DNA of 64,000 nt. Origin: Symmetrospora coprosmae (taxonomy: Eukaryota; Basidiomycota; Cystobasidiomycetes; Symmetrosporaceae). Location of the stretch: positions 124,001 through 188,000 of the forward strand of contig VUYT01000004.1 of NCBI GenBank assembly GCA_008802785.1. The letters are read 5' to 3'. Below are positions 56,980 to 64,000 of the stretch, piece by piece; positions within the stretch are counted from its first letter, which is position 1, and every line of letters starts with the position of its first letter. The translations under genes were made by a program, and so were the position numbers. Under the pieces are notes generated by a model, which made no database searches, was not told the origin of the DNA, and saw only the letters and a list, made by a program, of their open reading frames with translations.

Positions 56980-57458
56980 TTTGAATCGCTAAGGTGGGCA
57001 GGGCAGACGACAGACTGAGTGAGTGAGTTGGGCGCTGGATGCGTCGGCTGGTGCGTCCGTGGGCTGTGCGTGTGCGTGCAAGAGCAAGATGGAGAAGGGA
57101 CAGAGGTGGTCTTCTTCCCGTGTCGGGCTCAACGTCAACGAGCTCGCCAGACCTCAATACTCGCGACATCTCAGATAGCCCAGCAAGGGCACTGCCACGC
57201 ACGTCAATCCCTACAACGTAGTTACTTGGTACACACTCTGCTCCCCGTTGACCTCGCTCTGAACGCCTCTTTGCGCCTGGCGCGTCGCCACGACAAGTTG
57301 CGTCACCTGATGTGGACGGGGATCCGCTCCTACCCCGCACTTCCCGCGGGGCGAGTGGCGGTCGAGGCCCAGGCTCTCAAGTCTTGCATATACAGTAATA
57401 GACCAGCATCAACAGCGGACTACCCCACATCACCCGAAACTACACCTCTACGATCGCC
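56980..57458. promoter_or_regulatory. Promoter and 5' leader of GSK-3, downstream of Sfi1
   Basis: 479 nt between two minus-strand genes. It contains one minus-strand ATG at 57167 whose frame runs past the CTG start in a different register and ends near 56819. If transcription starts upstream of it, this acts as an overlapping upstream ORF. Confidence 0.4.
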
Positions 57459-60400
57459 CTAGTTCCTGCTCGCGAGCCTGTCGCCCAGTCCAGCAGCCGC
57501 CAGCCTTTCGCGCATCTCGCGCAGGATCCCTTCTTCAAACTCGCTCTTCCGCCTCTTGGGCGCTGGCGCAGGTGCGAGGTTCCCAGTTTCATGCCGCGTA
57601 TCCTCTCCCCGCTCTGCCGCGACCGAGCCATGCCCCGTGTCCGATTCGCTTCGAGCCGCGCTCGAGCTTGTGCGCGACCGGCCGGCCGCAGACGCTGACG
57701 ACGAAGGAGGTAGCGCGACGGAGGCGGGTTCCACGCTCCTCCCGATCTGACTGTGTGTTACAGGCGCTGCATCGGCGCGTATAGCGCGGGTAGGCGTGAG
57801 CTCCCGCCGCAGCCGGCTGGACGAGAAAGATGGTAGTGCCGCAGGTGGCCCAAGCTGGTCAGGCAGAGGTGTTGCGTGCAGGTCCTGCACTGGCACGCCA
57901 GCTGACCGGTGTCGGTGCGGTGAGCTCGACGGTCGCACCGTGGCAGGAGTGACCTGCAGACGTTCTTGGCGAGAAGGGTGATTGCGAGTAGCGAGTGACA
58001 AGGAAAGAGCGGGCCGAAGAGGCGTATTTGATGCGAATGCCTTGAACCGACTAGCGATGGACGAAAATATTAGATCATCGTCAGCACCTGCTATTATGAG
58101 CGTGTTGCGCCAGGCGTAGAGTCGGACTCACTTGGCAGCCCGGCGCGCCGCTCTGGCTCTCCGAGTCTCTTCCCACACATCGAATGTCGCGCCTGCGAGA
58201 GGGAATCTGACAGCAGCTCAGAGACGAGGACAACAAGGGCCGCACAATAGCACGAGGCACGCTGCAGCCACACCGGGAAGCGCAGGCTGGCCACTGACGG
58301 AGAAGGCGCGATGCATCAAAAGCGATCGCTTCGTTGCGCATGATGCGGCCGGGCAAAGCGCGCCGCCATTGCAGCAGAAAGGCAGATCGCAAGCGGTCGA
58401 CATTGTATTGAATAGCGGGCAGAGCCTGTATGTCTCGCATGGCGTCAGAATTCAGCGCGAGGCGCATCAAGCATATTCGGCACTCGAATGACACGCACCA
58501 TCGTCCGAGCCTGCCACCGCCCGAACATGTTCTTGAGGGCCTGGTGCTGCCTGTAGCGCAAGACCTGCTCTTCCTGTTGGAGGGAGAAGCCGGCAGTATC
58601 CTTCAGCAGGCGCGCATTATCGGTTAATTCTCCGAGTCCAACACGCACCTCTTCCTGAAGCTGATTCTCCCGGTACCTATCATGCCACCTTTCGAACACT
58701 CCAATCAGCAACGCAGACGTGTCTGCCTCGAGCTTGTCCTCCAGCCTGGCCCGCAGCGTTCTGTTCCGCTTTACGGCGCGGCTCCACCTCTTCCAGTGCC
58801 GATCGAGGGTCTCGACCTCCCTGAGTTCGCAGAACGACTCGACGAGCGCTTGCCCTTCGCGCACTTTCGCCATCCGGGCGCGCCATCGTCCAAAGCCGCT
58901 GGACAGGAGAGTCCGCCGCCTCCCTTCGCTGACTGACAGCTCTCGCGCGCGAATCTCGATGACGCGCCGGGTCCAGTGCTGCAGCGCATCGCTGCTGATG
59001 CGCTGGGCGATGGCAGCGCCGATGCCCTCGACGAGCACAGCGTCCCGGCGGCTCCGCTGGGCTGAGGCGCGCCATTGCCCAAATGCCTTTCGCAGCGCAG
59101 ACGCATCTCTTGCCTGGATCCGGCTGGTAGCTTGTGCATCTTGGAGGCGCGCCTGCCATACGTGCAGGCATGAGCGCTGCAGGAAGAACTGGCGTGCCAC
59201 GCGCGCTTTCCGCGCTTCGAGGCGGTGGGCAGCGGAGGCAGTGCGCCATGTCGACAAGCTGCGTTGAAGAAGTAGGCGGGATGAGAGCGAGGAAGCAAGA
59301 CGGAGAGCTTTGGCCTTCGCATCGGCTGACTCGCGCCAGCGTGCCAAGGTCGCGGAGAGCACGCGCTTGTTGGCCATTGCAACGAGTGCAGTCGCTTGCT
59401 CTATGCAATGGTGCAGATATACCACGTCAAACTCCGCCTATGAGAGTATGGCAGCCAAGAGGAGGACGCTCACTGGTATAGATTACGACGATTGTGCGAT
59501 GCTGCCCTCGCCAGTGCTCCCATGAGCGCTTCAGCAGCCTGGTCCGCCGCGCTCGATGTAGTAGTCTGTCATGCTCCTTCAGCCGCCAGTGACTGAAGTG
59601 ACGGTCGAGAAGGTCTTCTTCACGGGCTTCGGATAGCGCGAGGCTCTTCTCTTGAAGCGCCCTGAAGTCGGCCAGCTTGATGCGCCACCTGGTGAAAACG
59701 GTGCGCGCGAGGTTGGAGGCCCTATATTCTGATGCCAATCGGGCATCGTGCCTGGCATGTCAGAGCAGGCTTCAGCGATCCAACAGAGTAGCGATGACAG
59801 ATCAAGGGAGCTTGAAAGCACCCACAAGCGACCGCGCCATTCCGCTAGCGCATGCTGGGCAAGTCGCATGTCCAGCTTCTCCGCTAAATCAGCTTCACGC
59901 GTCAACAGACCCGCCTTGATAGTCCATGCCTCAAGACAATCTGAAACGACGGTGCGGTCGCGCTCCTCCTGTATCCGGTCAGCGTGGACCTCGAGCTCGG
60001 CGCGTCGAGCGGATTGCGTGAGCCATTGTGTCAGACTGATCCGAAGAAGAGAGGCGCGCCGGAAGCGAGTCGAGCGGTCGTTGAGGAAGCGATCATACCA
60101 GTGCTGCGGACAGAAAGGGGGAGAGCACGTTCGGCTCGGTCAGTGCGGCAGATAGCGCAGCCCTTGCATGCGGCCTCATCGTGCAGAACTCACGTGGATA
60201 ACCTGCTCTTTGAGCTTCCTCTCCTTTGCCCGCACGACAGTCCTGAACGCGCGACTCATCTCCTTCTCCCACTCTCGCCGCCTGCGCTTCTCCAGGGCGC
60301 TTCTCCAGCCATCAAAAGCCTTGCGGACGGTGCCCCTCTCGAACGCCCTGTGCACTGCCTTCGTCACGTCGTTGTGCGCACCCACGCGGTCGCGCCAGAA

Positions 60401-61483
60401 GTGGAGTGCCCGCCGCTGAAGCAGCGCCTGCCGCGCGAGGTGCGTGTGCCCCTCAATCTGCTGCAGGACGCGTGTGCGCGCTGTCCAGTCATGTAGGAAG
60501 CGCCGAGCGAGGTGCAGCGCATCGAAGCGCTCGGCGAGCGAGAAGAGCGCGGCGCGCGTCTCGGGCGTGAGGGATACGCGCGGCGAAGGCGACATCAAGA
60601 AGGTGCCCGCGGTTGGGACAGCCCCCGACACGGCCTGCGAACGGGCTGTAGGCGTCTCGACGATGTCGCGTTGCGCTGGCTTCGAGTATGCGAACGCATC
60701 TTCCTGCACCACATTGCTTGCGAAGGTGACCCCAGGCAGTGTGTGCTGGCTGTAGCGGCGCTCTCGGCTCCCATGCACCGCGAGCGGAGTAGCGTGACCG
60801 TGGGGATGTGCATTGCGCAGGATGCCCGGGAGGTGCTTCTTGTATGGGCTTTGGTTGTCCTGCAGCTCGGTCAGGGCAGCAGAGGTCAAGCGCTGTTGAT
60901 GCAGTCGGCGCGCTGTCGCAGTTGCGGTCGCAGCACCAGAAGCTGGAAGTTGCCTCAGGCCGCTCTTCGGCGTGCGGAAGATGCGACTGTGACCGTCTTC
61001 CTCAGCGTCTTCATCTCCATCGTCTCCGCCGGGCTCTCCCCCGTGCACCAGCGCATGTCCGTGCTCATTGTGGTGCGCATGGATTCCCTGCTGGCGCTTG
61101 ACGTGCGCCCACTTGTCGGGCCAGGTGGAGCCGCGCTCCATGCCGAGGCGCAGGAGAAGGCCGTACACGACCGTCTCGCCCTGACCATCCCATCCCCTCG
61201 CGGCGAACTCGTCCTCGTATGCGCGCAAGACCGTCTTCCACTCGCTTCTTGCTGCTCCGGCGCCCGCGCCTGCCCCAGTGTCAGCGCCAGCTCCTGCTTC
61301 ACGGTGCTGCACACGCCCGATGATAGCGTCGATGAGGTCCACAGTCGCTTCGTCGAGCACGGGAAAGGTGATTGACGAAGCTGAGGATGCCGTCGTTGTC
61401 GTGTGGTGCCCGCTCGATAGCGAGACATCTCCAGCAGCAGCGGCATGATGCGATGGCCGCTGCATCACGGCAAAGACGACCAT
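57459..61483 (-). CDS. SFI1: Sfi1-like centrin-binding spindle-pole/centrosome protein
   Basis: Elongated helical protein that binds centrin (Cdc31) and builds the half-bridge for spindle-pole duplication. The start is ATG 61483 (MVVFAVMQRPSHH). An N-terminal region with VLRAYEDEFAARGWDG and a nuclear/low-complexity stretch leads into many Sfi1 repeats of ~25-35 residues with the L-x-x-W-R core: LHFWRDRVGAHND, VRKAFDGWRSALEKRRR, ISLTQWLTQSARRAELE, HFSHWRLKEHDRLLH, LKRSWEHWRGQHRT, LSATLARWRESADAK, LLQRSLSTWRTASAAH, LRKAFGQWRASAQRS, LSSGFGRWRARMAKVRE and LIGVFERWHDRYRENQL. The C-terminus (DDDLIFSSIASRFKAFASN ... KRRKSEFEEGILREM) ends with TAG at 57461-57459. At least four introns; the joins between 58.1 and 58.5 kb are not resolved. 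Family identity is firm from the repeats. Confidence 0.9.
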
Positions 61484-61767
61484 CACCTACGGGCAAGCGC
61501 CGACACCCTGCCAGCTGCGGCAGTACCAGCTTTCATTGATCTAGCGTTTCGCATGCAGTGCATAGGAATTGATGGTAGCACAACAACAAGAGAAAGCGGA
61601 CCCTTCCCAAGCTCGAGGCGAGACGCGTTCGACCGAAGACACCCACGTGAGTGGGAGACCCAATCGAGCTCCTCCAGCGAGATGCTTCGAGCGAACAGAC
61701 GAGAGCGAGCTGAGGGGAGATGCTCCGCGTTCGATGCGCACAATATGCCCATGCCCCGCAGCCCGCC

Positions 61768-62712
61768 TCATAGCCACTTCTGCTCCGGGTTCAGCTTGAA
61801 CTTCTCGTAGGCGGCCTTGTTGAAGAACGAGAGTTCCGTTTCGTTTTCTTAAAAACAGCGGGAGAGGTCAGTGACCTTGTTTGTCGCGTGTAGCCATGTA
61901 TAGAGAGCGAATGAATGTCAGTCCACTCACCGATGCCCACGGAGAGGAGCGTCGCCGTGTCGTCCTCCAGCGTCCACTCCTCGTCGTGGTCAAAATTGAT
62001 GATGAGGTTGGTGGTCTGCAAGACATAGAGGAGCAGCATCAGCATTGTGTCATAGTATGTGCATATCTCCCGCAGTTCACCTTTGAGCCATGCGCCTTTG
62101 TGTATAGCTTGAGTGTGTCTGTCGGACGGAGTTGGCGACCCGCTGGACGTCAGTGTGGTTTTCGACGAGGAAGGACCCGTCGACGACGCTGACCCATGGT
62201 GACACCGATGCGATAGACTTTGAAAGCAGGGTTCTTCTTGACCTCTATGTGACAGCGCAGAAGGACTCCGGCAGTCAAGCAGGCTGTCTAGGTCCCGCAC
62301 GCTTCCAGGCACGCTCCCCGCAACTCACCAGCCAGGACTTGGTCTTTCAGCGCTCCGACAGTCGTACTGAGGTGCGTGAGCGTGAGGGTGAATGGGATGT
62401 CAGCCCCGTGTCGAACTTGGCCGGTCGGCTCGCGGCTGTGCTGTCGTACACCCACGTCTCGAGGTCGACATGCTGCAGGACGAGGTTCTTGGTGGTACGG
62501 TACTCGAAGGATCTGAGGGCGGGGCGAGGCACCGGGTGCTCAGCAGCGTCTGACTGGCAGTTGGAGAGCGGGCAGGCTGCAGCTTACTTTATCAGGCGTA
62601 TGGTGAGGACAGAGTCGCTTGTCGGTCTGAGCGTGTTTGTGGTTGGGTCATGGTCGTGCTGTGCCCCCGCTTGACCCGCAGTGTTGTCCAGGACGGTGGG
62701 TGATGCTGACAT
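61768..62712 (-). CDS. UPF0538 (C2orf76-like) protein
   Basis: Small conserved eukaryotic protein of unknown function with a ubiquitin-like flavour. The start is ATG 62712 (MSASPTVLDNTAGQ), and VLTIRLIKSFEYRTTKNLVL matches the family's TVRLIRSFEHR opening. VDLETW then LKDQVLA, DTLKLYTKAHGSK, TTNLIINFDHDEEWTLEDD and GIENETELSFFNKAAYEKFK follow, ending NPEQKWL, as in the family (ETEIAFF...NP..W). Six short exons are needed; the fourth-fifth join (ATGG|GTCAGC to CCGACAG) is the least certain. The usual length is ~125-150 aa, which fits. The identity by ordered motif match is good. Confidence 0.82.
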
Positions 62713-63166
62713 GCAGAAAGAGGCACGCAGCCGACGAAGGGAGGGTGGGGGGATGGATGAGCCAGGGCAGATCTGTAATATCTGATAAGCAAACGGGAAG
62801 AGTACAATCCCGTGCATACCCGGGCCGAGACTCGGCCGTGGCCGTGGAACTGTACCGTACCGTAATTCAGGGGCAAGCATGCTGCTCGATCAACCCCTTT
62901 GACGACGGAGGAGGGGAGCTCCGAGTAAATCGATACGCTTTCCCTTCTCCCTGCCCCTGTCACTTCTGCCTCTGTTAGCTGGCCCTTGTATGCGACACTG
63001 ACACAGCCGAGTACGCCATCCTAGCAGTGTGTGCAAAGCTGTCAAAGCAGCCGCGCCGGTGCCGCAGGCCTCAGTCACGAGCTCCAAGGGGCTCCTCCCA
63101 CTTGGGAAGGACCTCTCCGGAAGGAGGTGCGGAGAAAGGGAGAAGGAACAGGCTGCATCCTCGACA
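62713..63166. promoter_or_regulatory. Divergent gap between UPF0538-like gene and right-edge gene
   Basis: 454 nt between divergent ATGs. Open frames into this region start only with GTG. No motif was recognised. Confidence 0.4.
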
Positions 63167-64000
63167 ATGGCGGCTGCGCCTCGGGACTCGCATCTGTACA
63201 AGCGCATGTCGGGCCTAGGCATCTCGGCCCACCCACCTGGACCGCCCTTCCTGCTGTCAAAGGGCGGCGAGGAAGAGGAGGAAAAGGAGGCGACAGATGG
63301 CTCCTCCGGCAATGAGCAGGAAGGCGTGTCTCCCGCAAGCTTGACGGCAGGAAGCTTGGAAGGAACGGGCAGAGAGGTCACCACCCGTGCAATTACTGGC
63401 GTCGTATCCGAGCCGTCTGGACCTGGCTTTTCGGCAATCGCAGGCCAACCTTCTGGCCAGCTGGGCCGACCGCCACCAACTCCGACAAGCGTGCCAGCCT
63501 CTGCACGAACGGACCACGAAGAAGCACGAGATGTGGCCAGATCTCCTCGAACAGCTGACAGTCAAGATCTACCTGCCTCGCCGACCCAAAGAGCTCGCAA
63601 TTCTCCGACACCTTTCCTGCCGAGATCCCCTCGCTCATTCTTCTCGCCGTCCCGACGCGCTGTCAGGCCACAGACACCGCCAAATTACGCACAATCTCCT
63701 TATTCTTCCGCGTCACAACTTGGCGCCTATGATGGGCAAGGCGGGACCCATTCCGGCGCGGCCCATAGCATGCCGCCTGCATACTATGCCCTGCTGAGAG
63801 CCGGTGAGCGTTGATCACTTGCCTTTATTTTGTAACGTTTCGATGCTGACGCCTTTGTACTGACTTCCATCAGAGCGACGACTGCAGACTGCTGTCGCTC
63901 GGCTCGTCGAAAGTCGCAAGACTGCCACGCATTCCAGCACCTCAGGAACTGACAATGCACCGGCAGAAGCTGCCGTCGGCAGCGTCCCGCAGACGCCAAG
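63167..64000 (+). CDS. Unrecognised Pro/Ser-rich protein, 3' part off the right edge
   Basis: The start is ATG 63167 (MAAAPRDSHLYKRMSGLGIS). Exon 1 is 63167-63803; a 70-nt intron (GTGAGC ... TTCCATCAG) leads to exon 2 from 63874. The visible ~250 residues are mostly disordered: an acidic block (GGEEEEEKEATDG), then many SP/TP sites (TPFLPRSPRSFFSPSRRAV) that look like phosphorylation targets. Exon 2 begins a helix (ERRLQTAVARLVESRK), possibly the start of a coiled coil. No family can be named from this part. Confidence 0.65.

Noticed and set aside
56819-57340. Frame beginning near ATG 57167 (MSRVLRSGEL) as the GSK-3 start exon
   Set aside because: It runs out of register with the kinase and stops near 56819. 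Its only donor that would fit (GTATTG) is poor. Kept only as a possible upstream ORF.

Overview
This is nuclear DNA from a filamentous or yeast-like fungus, most likely a basidiomycete. Evidence: protein genes packed on both strands with gaps of 0.1-1.7 kb; many short introns (mostly 55-100 nt) with GTRNGT-type donors and CTGAC/CTAAC branch sites; GC-rich coding sequence; no operons or bacterial ribosome sites. Placement in Ustilaginomycotina or a nearby class is inference. I saw no transposon, retroelement, virus-derived copy, tRNA, rRNA or CRISPR array.

Layout. 1-6859: exportin-T (cut by the left edge) and an NDR/Cbk1 kinase, both minus. 7425-13243: two tandem acylaminoacyl-peptidase genes, plus, with the same six intron positions. 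13313-15546: urease accessory UreG and a GNAT acetyltransferase, minus. 15960-18813: secreted GH37 trehalase, plus. 19019-20210: SRR1-like protein, minus. 20384-26284: RanGAP, NMN adenylyltransferase, omega-like GST and an F-box/repeat protein, all plus. About 27.9-36.7 kb: Ubp15/USP7 ubiquitin hydrolase and PP2A B56 subunit, plus. 37563-39786: STK32/YANK kinase, minus. 40138-42447: glutamate 5-kinase, plus. 42605-48160: cohesin Scc3/STAG, minus. 48316-50938: 844-aa unrecognised protein, plus, divergent from Scc3. 51616-52457: unrecognised small gene. 54211-62712, minus: GSK-3 kinase with an unusual N-terminal extension, Sfi1 centrin-binding protein, and a UPF0538/C2orf76-like protein. 63167 to the right edge: start of an unrecognised proline/serine-rich protein.

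The set is core housekeeping and signalling: nuclear transport (exportin-T, RanGAP), morphogenesis and growth kinases (Cbk1, GSK-3, STK32) with a PP2A regulator, chromosome and spindle-pole biology (Scc3, Sfi1), and metabolism (trehalase, UreG, glutamate kinase, NMNAT, peptidases). Genes are independently transcribed; several pairs share short divergent promoters.

The most unusual signal is the 5' part of the GSK-3 gene. A 278-codon open extension without any ATG in any frame runs in frame into the kinase. It begins with a CTG in ideal context followed by a perfect N-myristoylation sequence (GCFSSK). A second highlight is a predicted 3-nt microexon in UreG. Exon coordinates were read by eye from splice consensus, frame and family conservation.
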